Source of the DNA: CAZKRU01 sp964555235
GTDB lineage: Bacteria; Verrucomicrobiota; Verrucomicrobiia; Methylacidiphilales; CAMAQI01
Length of the DNA stretch: 24,897 nt
Direction: 5' to 3'
NCBI GenBank assembly: GCA_964555235.1
Contig: CAZKRU010000067.1
Span: 1 to 24,897, forward strand
Part shown: positions 1 through 7,318 of the stretch, piece by piece
How positions within the stretch are numbered: the first letter of the stretch is position 1
Layout of the letters: the number at the start of each line of letters is the position of its first letter
Notes under the pieces: model-generated
Told to the model about the DNA's origin: nothing
Seen by the model: only the letters and a program-made list of their open reading frames with translations
The model's database searches: none
Program-made: the position numbers and the translations under genes

Positions 1-191
1 TTTTTTAAATCCCATCACCTTCACTTAAAAGTACCCTTTTTGCAGAGGTCTCAGTATGAAATTTACTACTTTTTAGTGTTACATATGGCTTTAGCCGCTT
101 TATAATTATCAGACAGCATTATAATGGCATGCCCGGCTGGAATAAGAGTGGCGGCTGCAGCAAGTCCACCACTTCCAATACTAGCAACTAT

Positions 192-3100
192 TCAGACTCC
201 CGCCGAGATGAGAGCGATCAAATTTTCTGCAGTCACTCCGGCCAGACTCGGGGCGCTCCAATCCGCTTTGGGATCATCCTGTGCCGCACCCACGGCCAGG
301 CAGCGGAAGCCTCCGTTGACCGCTCCTTCCACCCCGCTCGGAGCATCCTCAACAACGAGACCGTTTTTGGGATCAACTCCCAGACGCGATGCGGCGAGGA
401 GGAAAACCTCAGGATCCGGCTTGGATCTCTTGATGTCGTTGCCATCGGCGGTTGCATGAAACCATTGGGCCATCCCCGTCTTTTCAAGAATCAGCGGGCT
501 ATTGCAGCTGGAGGAGCCAATGGCGAGTTTGATCCCCCGTTCCCGCAGCTCGCGGCATAACTCCAATGCCCCAGGAAGCACGGCGGAGGGAGAGATCCCT
601 TGCAACAAGTCGCGGTAATACCGGTTCTTTCGCTCACCCATCGCTACTTTTTCTTCCCGAGTATAAGTGCGTTTTGAACGCTTCAACAGAATTTCGAGGC
701 TTTCCATGCGACTGACTCCGCGCAACCCGTGGTTGATCGTTTCGTCGAAGTAAATCCCCTCCTCGTCCGCAAGACGTTTCCAACCTTGATAATGAAGATC
801 GTCGGTCGAAACCAGCACACCATCCAGATCAAAAATGACCGCGCGAAGTTGCATCGAAGGGATCTTTTTAGACTTTGGGCCATTCACCTTTTCCGTTCGA
901 ATCTCCCATGAATTCAACGATCCGAGTGAATGTTTCTCTCCGCAAAAATGGATGAATGCGTCAACTTCCGCCTTGGACCGGTTCTGAATGCGAACCGCAA
1001 GCCCGCCGTCATCACCTCTCTGCACCGCGAGCAGGGAGAGATCATCCGGTTCGATTCTTCCAAATGAACCGACATCCGGGAGTACCCCTTCATGAGCACT
1101 GGTGGGAAGTACGACTGGAGATGAAAGGAGATCCTGCGCCAGGCACTCCAAGTCACTCTCTCCGGGGGTGAGCAGAAATTCAAATTTCATCTCACCGCAA
1201 TCCATCGCGGGAAGCCATCGGGTAACGTTCACCGCCGTGGGAACATCATCGGCATATCGCGAGGCGCGGGCCAGTGTGACCCGAAGAATATTTTCAGAGG
1301 CATCGACATCGCTCAGCACATCGCTGACGAATCCGACGGCATCTGCGCCCTCCCCTTTTCGGACCCAACGACCGGAGGGAAGATGCCCCGACTGAGGCCT
1401 CTTTGCGATTCCAGCCGGCACCTGCATCACGAGGGGTCCGGAAGCCGGTAGCACGAGTTTGACACGCGCACTCCGCTCATTCAACAAAAGTCGGGCTTTC
1501 ACGCGAACCTGATTGGATTCCCGATTGAGATAGAACGTGAGATCCATCCACGAATTGCCACCCACCCAGTGGGTCCAGATCACCGTGCGTTCCGGCCCAT
1601 TCTCAAGAATCACATTATCTTCAACAGACCATTCGAACCGAACCGTATCCGCATTGAACGAGTCCGGCTCCTCATTCATCCCTCCCCAAGACCCGTAAAT
1701 ATCGTCCACCGTAATCACCCGCATGAGGCCATCACCACCGAGAAGCGATTTGTTGCGGCAAAGAATTTTCACCTGTTTTTCGGGTGTAACGGCAATGCGC
1801 CAATCTCCGTTCTCAATTTCGGACTTTGGGGGTTTCACCGCATCGGCAGCACAGAGGTCCTCGCCTGCAATCTGCGTTTCAGAGGGTTTGTAACCGAGAC
1901 GGAAGACCTTCCATCCGAGAGGAGGAATCTCCGTTTGAAAAGTCACTCGTTTACGCCACGCAAGATCTCGCATCGAGTGGTGTTCCGTCGAAATTTCCTG
2001 GAACGCGGGCTCCTCTCCATCCGGCCCGGACAAACCAAGTTGCAGGGATCCAATGGCAGCGGTATGCCCTACGATGGGGCGATAGTCCAGAGAGGCTTCC
2101 AGCTCGACCCAACCCTTGTAGGGACGCGGAAGGGGATTCCAGACAAGTAACGGAACCGCGGTCGGCAAGTCCGGATGACTCGGTGATGGCACCGAAGTAT
2201 TGACCTGAAGCGCCAAGTGGTTCAGAGCTTCAAAACAAGCCTGCTGGCTTTGGTGCAGGACAAGTCCGGAGAGCGCTAGCTGATCTTCGAGGGCTCGCTC
2301 AATACTGGATCCTGGAAGAATATCGTGAAAGGAATTGAACAGTGTCCCTTTCCAAGCTTGATCCAGTGAAACCCCTTTCTCCTGCTTCAACCCGACTCCG
2401 ATGATCGACTGCGTCACTTCAGCCGAGGAAAGAAATGCTTCGGCACGGCGGTGGGCGGACTTGAATTTCATGGCCGACGAGTAACATCCCCGCAGACAAA
2501 ATCCCATATCCCCTTGGTGAACCGGAATCTCACTCTTCCCTGCAACCTCCGAACGAAGCGCATCGAAGAAGCCGTGCAGCGTCGAGAATCGAACCTCCAC
2601 TTCGGGGTGAGCCGCGGCCCACTCCTCGGCTTCCAAAATGTGACGGCGAGACGGTCCGCCCCCATGATTCCCCAAACCCATGAAGACTCCGGAGTTCACA
2701 AAAGGTGACTTCGCGTACCCGGCAAGCGTTTCGTCGAGGACGGCTTTGAGATTGAACCGCTCACTGCAATACCATGGCCAATGTTGCCGATAGCAAAGAA
2801 TTTTCTGCGGGCCCTGACTCTTCCACCAGAAGGCGGGAGAATTCATCGGAAACTCATTCTTCTGCGGCCGCGTAAACGCAAATCCGTTGATACCAAATGA
2901 GGAAACAATGGAGGGCCATTCCGGGGTGTGCCCAAAGCAATCCGCCTGCCAGGAGACGCGTGGGGTGATCCCGAAACTCCGGGAAAAGTAATTCATCCCA
3001 ACTTCGAATTGCCGGCATAATGATTCCGCCGAAGCCAGATTGCTGTCAGGCTGGACATAAGTCCCCCCGACGATATCCCAGCGACCCGATTTCACCATCC

Positions 3101-3335
3101 GTACAATTCGCTCGAAGGTCTTGGGATCCGTCTTCTCAATATGCTCGTAAATCGACGACTCGCCCCGGATAAAGGTCAGCTGCGGAAATTCATCCATCAG
3201 ATTCAAAACCGCCCTCACCGTGGTGAGTCCCTCGTTCAGACCTTCCCGCCAGTCCCAAAGCCAGACCGGGTCCAGATGCGCGTTCGGGAGGAGGTGGAAA
3301 ATGGGGCGCCCGTTGCCAGGAGTTTTGGCTTTCAT
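192..3335 (-). CDS. GH38 alpha-mannosidase fused to beta-phosphoglucomutase
   Basis: The 1047-residue protein has two complete enzymes in one frame. Residues 1 to about 820 are a glycoside hydrolase family 38 alpha-mannosidase: NAHLDPVWLW (expected zinc ligands H20 and D22), WQADCFGH (D132, nucleophile and zinc ligand) and NSFHDILPG (H337). Residues 828-1047 are a HAD-superfamily beta-phosphoglucomutase of the usual ~220-residue length: FDLDGVL (D836 nucleophile, D838 acid/base), GVSR (R876), SSSCN, KPDP (K972) and VVEDA (E996/D997). One usual phosphate-site lysine is Cys. There is no signal peptide, so it should be cytosolic, removing alpha-linked mannose and interconverting beta-hexose 1- and 6-phosphates. 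M828 is preceded by in-frame coding sequence with no stop and no clear ribosome binding site, so a true fusion is more likely than two genes. The start has no Shine-Dalgarno, but the mannosidase motif begins only about 10 residues in, as in relatives. It is last in the minus-strand run. Confidence 0.93.
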   Translation of the reverse strand: MKAKTPGNGRPIFHLLPNAHLDPVWLWDWREGLNEGLTTVRAVLNLMDEFPQLTFIRGESSIYEHIEKTDPKTFERIVRMVKSGRWDIVGGTYVQPDSNLASAESLCRQFEVGMNYFSRSFGITPRVSWQADCFGHTPEWPSIVSSFGINGFAFTRPQKNEFPMNSPAFWWKSQGPQKILCYRQHWPWYCSERFNLKAVLDETLAGYAKSPFVNSGVFMGLGNHGGGPSRRHILEAEEWAAAHPEVEVRFSTLHGFFDALRSEVAGKSEIPVHQGDMGFCLRGCYSSAMKFKSAHRRAEAFLSSAEVTQSIIGVGLKQEKGVSLDQAWKGTLFNSFHDILPGSSIERALEDQLALSGLVLHQSQQACFEALNHLALQVNTSVPSPSHPDLPTAVPLLVWNPLPRPYKGWVELEASLDYRPIVGHTAAIGSLQLGLSGPDGEEPAFQEISTEHHSMRDLAWRKRVTFQTEIPPLGWKVFRLGYKPSETQIAGEDLCAADAVKPPKSEIENGDWRIAVTPEKQVKILCRNKSLLGGDGLMRVITVDDIYGSWGGMNEEPDSFNADTVRFEWSVEDNVILENGPERTVIWTHWVGGNSWMDLTFYLNRESNQVRVKARLLLNERSARVKLVLPASGPLVMQVPAGIAKRPQSGHLPSGRWVRKGEGADAVGFVSDVLSDVDASENILRVTLARASRYADDVPTAVNVTRWLPAMDCGEMKFEFLLTPGESDLECLAQDLLSSPVVLPTSAHEGVLPDVGSFGRIEPDDLSLLAVQRGDDGGLAVRIQNRSKAEVDAFIHFCGEKHSLGSLNSWEIRTEKVNGPKSKKIPSMQLRAVIFDLDGVLVSTDDLHYQGWKRLADEEGIYFDETINHGLRGVSRMESLEILLKRSKRTYTREEKVAMGERKNRYYRDLLQGISPSAVLPGALELCRELRERGIKLAIGSSSCNSPLILEKTGMAQWFHATADGNDIKRSKPDPEVFLLAASRLGVDPKNGLVVEDAPSGVEGAVNGGFRCLAVGAAQDDPKADWSAPSLAGVTAENLIALISAGV

Positions 3336-3418
3336 GATCGTTTTGGCTTTGAAGTCAAAAAAACAGGGGGGAACGTCTTCAAATGCGATGAACCTGTCCC
3401 TGAACGCTCCAACAGACA

Positions 3419-3464
3419 GGGCCTTTGGATGAATTCAAAAGTTTGATTGAATTTCCAAAGGCCC
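3419..3464 (-). terminator. Long stem-loop after the small exported protein gene
   Basis: Arms GGGCCTTTGGA (3419-3429) and TCCAAAGGCCC (3454-3464) are perfectly complementary. They continue inward through AATTCAA/TTGAATT, giving about 18 base pairs with a 2-nt bulge and an 8-nt loop. It lies 20 bp past the stop of the gene ending at 3484 and before the GH38 fusion gene. No T-run follows on the minus strand, so it may be an RNA-stabilising 3' structure or attenuator rather than a classic intrinsic terminator. Confidence 0.55.
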
Positions 3465-3483
3465 CGTTGCTGAACGCTGCCGA

Positions 3484-4059
3484 TTAGGGGGCCTTGACGT
3501 CTGCAAACTCGACTTTCCCCGTTTTCGCTCCATCAGCAGGCATCGGAACGCTGATCACAAGAGTCGCGATCGGGAAATGCATGACTCCATCGTTTGCACC
3601 ACTAAAGTGCTCCAATTTTTTATCCAAGGGGATTTTGATGGAGACCCATTGGCCGGCTTCCTTGATCCGGAATCGGAATTGATGCTTCTGACCCGTGCTA
3701 TCGACCAAGCGAAACGTGAGGCCTTGAGCAATCGCCGAACGCGCTTGCAGGTTGATCTCGGTCGCACCTTCGGCGATATTCACCGCGGAGCTCGCCAAAA
3801 CCGTGGCGGGCGCTTTTCCGGTTGAACCAGCCTTTGAGAAATCGTATTCCAACGTTCCGATCCGCTTTCCATCCTTATCCGGCGCAACATTGAACGATCC
3901 TTCACCCGTGTTCTTTTTGAATTCCCATTTTGCGCTCTCCGAGAACAGAGGAGCAACTGCGCCTGAAGCCGAAGCAACCGCTCCGACCAGAACGAGCATG
4001 GTTACAGCGAGTTTCTGCCAGCATTTGCCTGTGATCATTTTTAGCATACTTGATTTCAT
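3484..4059 (-). CDS. Small exported jelly-roll (carbohydrate-binding-like) protein
   Basis: This is a 191-residue protein if it starts at 4059, where an AAGGA Shine-Dalgarno sits 5 bases upstream. An upstream in-frame ATG at 4101 has no such site and adds only a polar extension. An N-terminal signal peptide is visible (basic MKSSMLKMITGKCWQK, hydrophobic LAVTMLVLVGAVA, then SASGA). The rest alternates short beta strands and contains a LVDSTGQKHQFRFRIK stretch followed by a WVSIKIPL strand. This resembles galactose-binding-like or CBM-like beta-sandwich domains found beside or fused to clan GH-A glycosidases in PVC bacteria; that link is from memory and not tested. It lies 63 bp downstream of GH-A glycosidase 1 with no promoter element between, so the two are probably co-transcribed and this may be its separate binding module. 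No catalytic motif was recognised. Confidence 0.8.
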   Translation of the reverse strand: MKSSMLKMITGKCWQKLAVTMLVLVGAVASASGAVAPLFSESAKWEFKKNTGEGSFNVAPDKDGKRIGTLEYDFSKAGSTGKAPATVLASSAVNIAEGATEINLQARSAIAQGLTFRLVDSTGQKHQFRFRIKEAGQWVSIKIPLDKKLEHFSGANDGVMHFPIATLVISVPMPADGAKTGKVEFADVKAP

Positions 4060-4122
4060 TGTTTTCCTTGATTCATTTGGTTTTGTTTTAACTAACGACA
4101 AGCGGGATTCCCAGTCTATTTC

Positions 4123-5541
4123 TTATTCTTGGTGATCGGCCCCTGATGATGGAGCGACGGGTTTGACGGTTGTTGCCGCCGCCGCGAGGTCGGCCGTGAC
4201 TGTCCCAAATTCCATACCGGCGGGAACCACCACATACTGGGGAGCTCCCTCGAGGTTCAGTTGAATCGCACCACCACTCGCCTTCGCCTTGCCCGGCTCG
4301 CCATTGATATTCACGGTCTTTACCTCACCGCTAAACGAGGCAGGGGACGTGACCGCCAAAGCTGCCACATGGGCCTTCGCCTCGTCCGGCGCGCCCTGCG
4401 GGGGCGGAGCCGTCCATACCACCAGTTTACGTTCACCACTCTTGTTCTCGAGCAATACGACGTAGTCCAATTTTGAGTTTGACTCCAGACGCTTCACCAC
4501 CTGATACCCGTCAAGTTGAGCAAACATGGTCACTGCGGCCTTGTGAACCGGACGCGAGCCATTATCATCCGATATTCCAAACTTTTCTCCCAACCACTCA
4601 TACCAGACGACCACTCGAATGCCGTGCAATTGGTCCACGAGAAACTGGCGAACGAAATGCCAACCCTGAAATTCTCGGGCCCGCTCCTTGGAACCACCCG
4701 ACCAGCCTTCATTGTTCGGCCCTTCTTTTACGGCGAATCCGCGCTCGGTATTGAGCATGACCATTTCAGGAGCACCATACTTGACGAGCAATTCACGCGT
4801 GCGCGCGTGGCCCACGGCATGTTCCTCCGGGGTTTTCACTCCGTAGGGATGGACCGACCAACCGCGAATACCGGTAGTGAGCATGCCCAATTTAAAGCAA
4901 CTTTCTGTCCACTGATAACTCGGCTCCCAGTAGTTCGAGACCGAACCCGCCATGACGAAGGCATCCGGAACCGCCTTCAACATCGCCGGGACGGCTTCTT
5001 TGACAAGCGCCGTGTATTCCGTAGCGAACTCAGGCGTGTTGTGCTTGCCGTCCTTCCTCCAAAAGGTTCTTACATTCGGTTCATTCCAAATCTCCCACAG
5101 AACGTTCTGATCCTTGTAGTGTTCGGCGATTGCCGCAGCAAAGTTCGCGTAACCCTTGCGCGCGGCTTCGGTCTGAACTCCCCCCTTTTTGGTATCCTCA
5201 TACAAGCTATTGCTGCCAAAGAGGCAACCGACCACAGTCAATCCGCGCTTCTTTGCATCCTGCATGGTTTCGTCGTAGTCGGAGAAATTGTAAACTCCTT
5301 TTGTCTTCTCGACATCTTTCCAGTAGAACCCTTTTCGGATCACGCGAAAGTCGAGGCCATTGGCACGCACCTGACTCAGCACGGTCGGGTTGAAAGTTTC
5401 CGGCTTCAACTGGATGCCGCAGGGCGCTGGAAAGAATCGATCCGGTAACGGATCCTTTGCGAAAGCAACAGAAACCGTGCAGGCCATAGCAACAGAAACA
5501 GCGATGACGGCCTTCGAGATGGGGAAGTAAGCTTTGTTCAT
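4123..5541 (-). CDS. Exported clan GH-A (GH39-like) glycosidase, copy 1
   Basis: The protein has 472 residues with a signal peptide (about 1-28, ending AFA|KDP), so it is exported. The middle is a TIM-barrel of clan GH-A: WEIWNEPN carries the acid/base E154, HPYG (231-234) lies on strand 6, and MLNTERGF carries the probable nucleophile E266, followed by WYEWLG on strand 8. The C-terminal ~110 residues form a beta-rich domain ending in a low-complexity Ala/Pro/Thr tail. The pattern is closest to GH39/GH5-like endo- or exo-glycosidases; the substrate cannot be read from the sequence. The start is shared with the paralogue at 10135-11529 although no good Shine-Dalgarno is present. A conserved 59-bp element begins 24 bp upstream. 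It is probably transcribed with the small jelly-roll gene downstream. Confidence 0.88.
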   Translation of the reverse strand: MNKAYFPISKAVIAVSVAMACTVSVAFAKDPLPDRFFPAPCGIQLKPETFNPTVLSQVRANGLDFRVIRKGFYWKDVEKTKGVYNFSDYDETMQDAKKRGLTVVGCLFGSNSLYEDTKKGGVQTEAARKGYANFAAAIAEHYKDQNVLWEIWNEPNVRTFWRKDGKHNTPEFATEYTALVKEAVPAMLKAVPDAFVMAGSVSNYWEPSYQWTESCFKLGMLTTGIRGWSVHPYGVKTPEEHAVGHARTRELLVKYGAPEMVMLNTERGFAVKEGPNNEGWSGGSKERAREFQGWHFVRQFLVDQLHGIRVVVWYEWLGEKFGISDDNGSRPVHKAAVTMFAQLDGYQVVKRLESNSKLDYVVLLENKSGERKLVVWTAPPPQGAPDEAKAHVAALAVTSPASFSGEVKTVNINGEPGKAKASGGAIQLNLEGAPQYVVVPAGMEFGTVTADLAAAATTVKPVAPSSGADHQE

Positions 5542-5565
5542 AATGGAGACGTTAGTGGAGTATTA

Positions 5566-5624
5566 CGGAATTTACCAGCAGGAGTCGTTGTCACTTCTCT
5601 ACATTTGCTTACCATGAATTCACT
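5566..5624 (-). promoter_or_regulatory. Shared 59-bp upstream element, copy 1 (GH-A 1)
   Basis: Read on the minus strand it contains GTGAATTCATGGTAAGCAAA at its start, GACAACGACTCCTGCTGG in the middle, and a second degenerate copy of the first motif (GTAAATTCCG) 48 bp later. The same blocks with the same spacing occur before the genes at 11529, 14367 and 16165, and a weaker version before 9568. The near end is 24 bp from the start codon. The role as operator or promoter is inferred from conservation and position. Confidence 0.7.
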
Positions 5625-5711
5625 CAGCTCAGCAAGGTTTAGTTGGGAGATCCAAGAACGGGTCGCACCAAAAAGACCTTCCGTTTGTGACTTCGTGCCT
5701 CTCGGTGAAGT

Positions 5712-5928
5712 AAGTCGTCATAATTGGACAATTAAGAGATTCCTCACACAAAGGCACAAAGCTCACGAAGTTTTTGGTTTTGGGGACCACCACCGGGAAT
5801 GGATCGCTCGATGGGTTTCAACAAAAAGGATTTCTTGGTGACTTGGTGCCCTCGCCCGCATCGCTACGCGAAGCGTTGCGGGCGGGTTTGTGTGAGGAGG
5901 TTCCCGTCACAACCGTCTCAGCCCGTTC
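5712..5928. repeat. Degenerate copy of the island's long inverted-repeat element
   Basis: The start (AAGTCGTCATAATTGGACAA), the left arm beginning CTCACACAAAGGCAC, and the end (TTTGTGTGAG, GGTTCCC, TCAC, GCCCGTTC) match the copies at 11723-11998 and 14679-14954. The interior has diverged, and the right arm is split by a 36-bp hairpin insertion at 5851-5886. No coding gene was found between 5542 and 6329; this stretch also holds the regulatory element at 5566-5624 and a second palindromic element at 6024-6300. Confidence 0.7.
5851..5886. repeat. REP-like GC-rich hairpin
   Basis: The arms GCCCGCATCGCT (5854-5865) and AGCGTTGCGGGC (5872-5883) pair over 12 positions with one mismatch around a 6-base loop. 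The same hairpin recurs at 10013-10042, and a decayed one at about 9883-9914. Here it sits inside the right arm of the element at 5712-5928. Confidence 0.75.
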
Positions 5929-6023
5929 TGAGCGGGATTAATAATAGGCAATCGGTAAGGAGGACTACACTCGAGTTTGTTGGTAATGCTGGGTGATACC
6001 TGTAGGAGGTGAATACGATCCTG

Positions 6024-6300
6024 CCACACAAAGCACAGAATGCACAAAGGATTTTTCTGAGGAAAACAGGAAATAGACGAAAAAAACCCAGTTGGAGGCA
6101 GGCTCCTTGGAGCCCTTTTCAGGATCGATCCATCGGACCCAAACGCGTTTGAGTCCGTGGATCGAGTCCATGAAAAGACGTCCTTCGGACGACGCCTCCA
6201 ACTTTCCGATCAAAATCCTCTTTCGCTGAATTCAATTCTCGGTAATTAACGAGATTCGCGGGAAATACCCCTCCTTGTGTGGCTTTTGTGCTTTTTGTGG
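6024..6300. repeat. Non-autonomous element with imperfect terminal inverted repeats
   Basis: The left end (6024-6050, CCACACAAAGCACAG...) and right end (6273-6300, ...TGTGCTTTTTGTGG) are imperfect inverted repeats of about 27 bp. Between them lie an AAAGGATTTTTCTGAGGAAA stretch (6045-6073 region) also found at about 14633-14660, and the cruciform at 6091-6202. No transposase or open frame is visible. It fits a MITE-like element, inferred from structure only. Confidence 0.5.
6091..6202. repeat. Cruciform-forming dispersed repeat with GTTGGAGGC ends
   Basis: Ends GTTGGAGGC (6091-6099) and GCCTCCAAC (6194-6202) are perfect inverted repeats. Inside are three further self-complementary pieces: GGCTCC-TT-GGAGCC, a long imperfect palindrome centred near 6145 (GATCCATCGGACCC against GAGTCCGTGGATC), and CGTCC-TTC-GGACG. 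A second copy in the opposite orientation enters the window edge at 24824. Confidence 0.75.
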
Positions 6301-6329
6301 AAAAATTCACCGGCAAAGTTGAGTTGCGG

Positions 6330-7187
6330 TTAAGGCTTTTTCTGGGCAAAAAGCCACTCGTAAAGTTCTTTATCGTCAAAGGCATTGACCCAGCAGCCGT
6401 GACCGGCCTTAACTTCGGAGTAGCGAGGAGTGGCTCCTTCCTTTTTTAACGCTTCAATGATCAAACGCGTATTTTCTGGCGGAACGGCCTTATCATTGGC
6501 CCCATGCCAGGCCCAGATGGGAATATTTTTGAAGAGCGCCGCCTTGCTCGGATCTCCTCCGCCACAAATCGGGACTGCCGCCGCCCAGAGGTCAGGACGC
6601 CGCGTGATCGCATCCCACGTTCCAAATCCCCCTAACGATTGTCCAAGCACATAGACGCGAGTCGTATCAATCGGATATTTTTTGATGGTCTCCTCCACCA
6701 ACGCAAACACCGTCTCCATCTCGGGCGAGATCGGGACTTTATCGACAACGATATTACTGTTTCCAGGACCGGGTTTCGCCCAAGACTTCCCCTTATCAAT
6801 TTGCGGAACCAAGAGAAACGCCGGGTGCTTTGCCTGGGCTTCATCAGTGAAAAATGTCGGGAAGAGCGACATCGGACCAGAATTATCAGTTCCACGCCTT
6901 CCCGCGCCGTGAAGGGCCACCACCAACGGAAGTTTTTTTTCCGGGGTCGCAGACGGAGGAATAAACATCCGCCAAGGCATTTTGACTTTTCCCTCGTAAA
7001 TGCCGGCGGGCATCACCTTGATCGCTTCCAGTAATTCAACGTCCACTTTCGGATAATCCGGATCATCCGTTCTCACCGCGAAAGCGCTTAACACCGGAAT
7101 CATTCCAACGAGGACGACCAGGAAAAACCGAAGAAAGGTTCGATCAAAAATGCGAGAGAAATGTGGCATCGAAGTGTTGCGGTTCAT
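6330..7187 (-). CDS. Exported alpha/beta-hydrolase (esterase/depolymerase-like)
   Basis: The protein has 285 residues from the ATG at 7187, chosen because AAGGA lies 5 bases upstream; an in-frame ATG at 7217 lacks such a site. A basic N-terminus and hydrophobic stretch (FFLVVLVGMIPVLSAFA) form a signal peptide. The catalytic domain shows LPLVVALHGAG (oxyanion region), GQSLGG with nucleophile S184, GANDKAVP with D232 and GHGCW with H263, the usual Ser-Asp-His order. This matches the PHB-depolymerase/feruloyl-esterase-like group of secreted hydrolases, often found in polysaccharide clusters where they remove ester decorations. The actual substrate is unknown. It lies between subtilase 1 and GH-A glycosidase 1, lacks the shared 59-bp element, and follows the strong terminator at 7263-7295, so it needs its own promoter or read-through. 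Confidence 0.87.
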   Translation of the reverse strand: MNRNTSMPHFSRIFDRTFLRFFLVVLVGMIPVLSAFAVRTDDPDYPKVDVELLEAIKVMPAGIYEGKVKMPWRMFIPPSATPEKKLPLVVALHGAGRRGTDNSGPMSLFPTFFTDEAQAKHPAFLLVPQIDKGKSWAKPGPGNSNIVVDKVPISPEMETVFALVEETIKKYPIDTTRVYVLGQSLGGFGTWDAITRRPDLWAAAVPICGGGDPSKAALFKNIPIWAWHGANDKAVPPENTRLIIEALKKEGATPRYSEVKAGHGCWVNAFDDKELYEWLFAQKKP

Positions 7188-7262
7188 GGAGTTCCTTGGG
7201 GTTGGGAGAATCGTCATTGGATGGACTTGAGAATAGTGAAGTCAGAAATAATTGCAGTAAAA

Positions 7263-7295
7263 AAACACCCACGGAGGTTGACTCCGTGGGTGTTT
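7263..7295 (-). terminator. Intrinsic terminator of subtilase 1
   Basis: A perfect 14-bp stem (AAACACCCACGGAG / CTCCGTGGGTGTTT) with a 5-base loop lies 23 bp after the stop at 7319. On the minus strand it is followed by a run of seven T. The stem is identical to that at 12044-12076 after subtilase 2. Confidence 0.9.
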
Positions 7296-7318
7296 CTAAG
7301 TTTTAGTTGAATCCGAAT

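Noticed and set aside
800..900. Frameshift or separate gene start at the GH38/beta-PGM junction
   Set aside because: The frame is continuous through M828, there is no stop, and no convincing ribosome site precedes that Met.
4516..5448. 310-residue plus-strand open frame
   Set aside because: It is fully antisense to GH-A copy 1, and a similar shadow occurs opposite copy 2; the sense protein is clearly the real one.
6091..6202. Integron attC-like site because of the GTTGGAG/CTCCAAC ends
   Set aside because: The core does not match GTTRRRY, there is no gene-cassette array and no integrase in the window.
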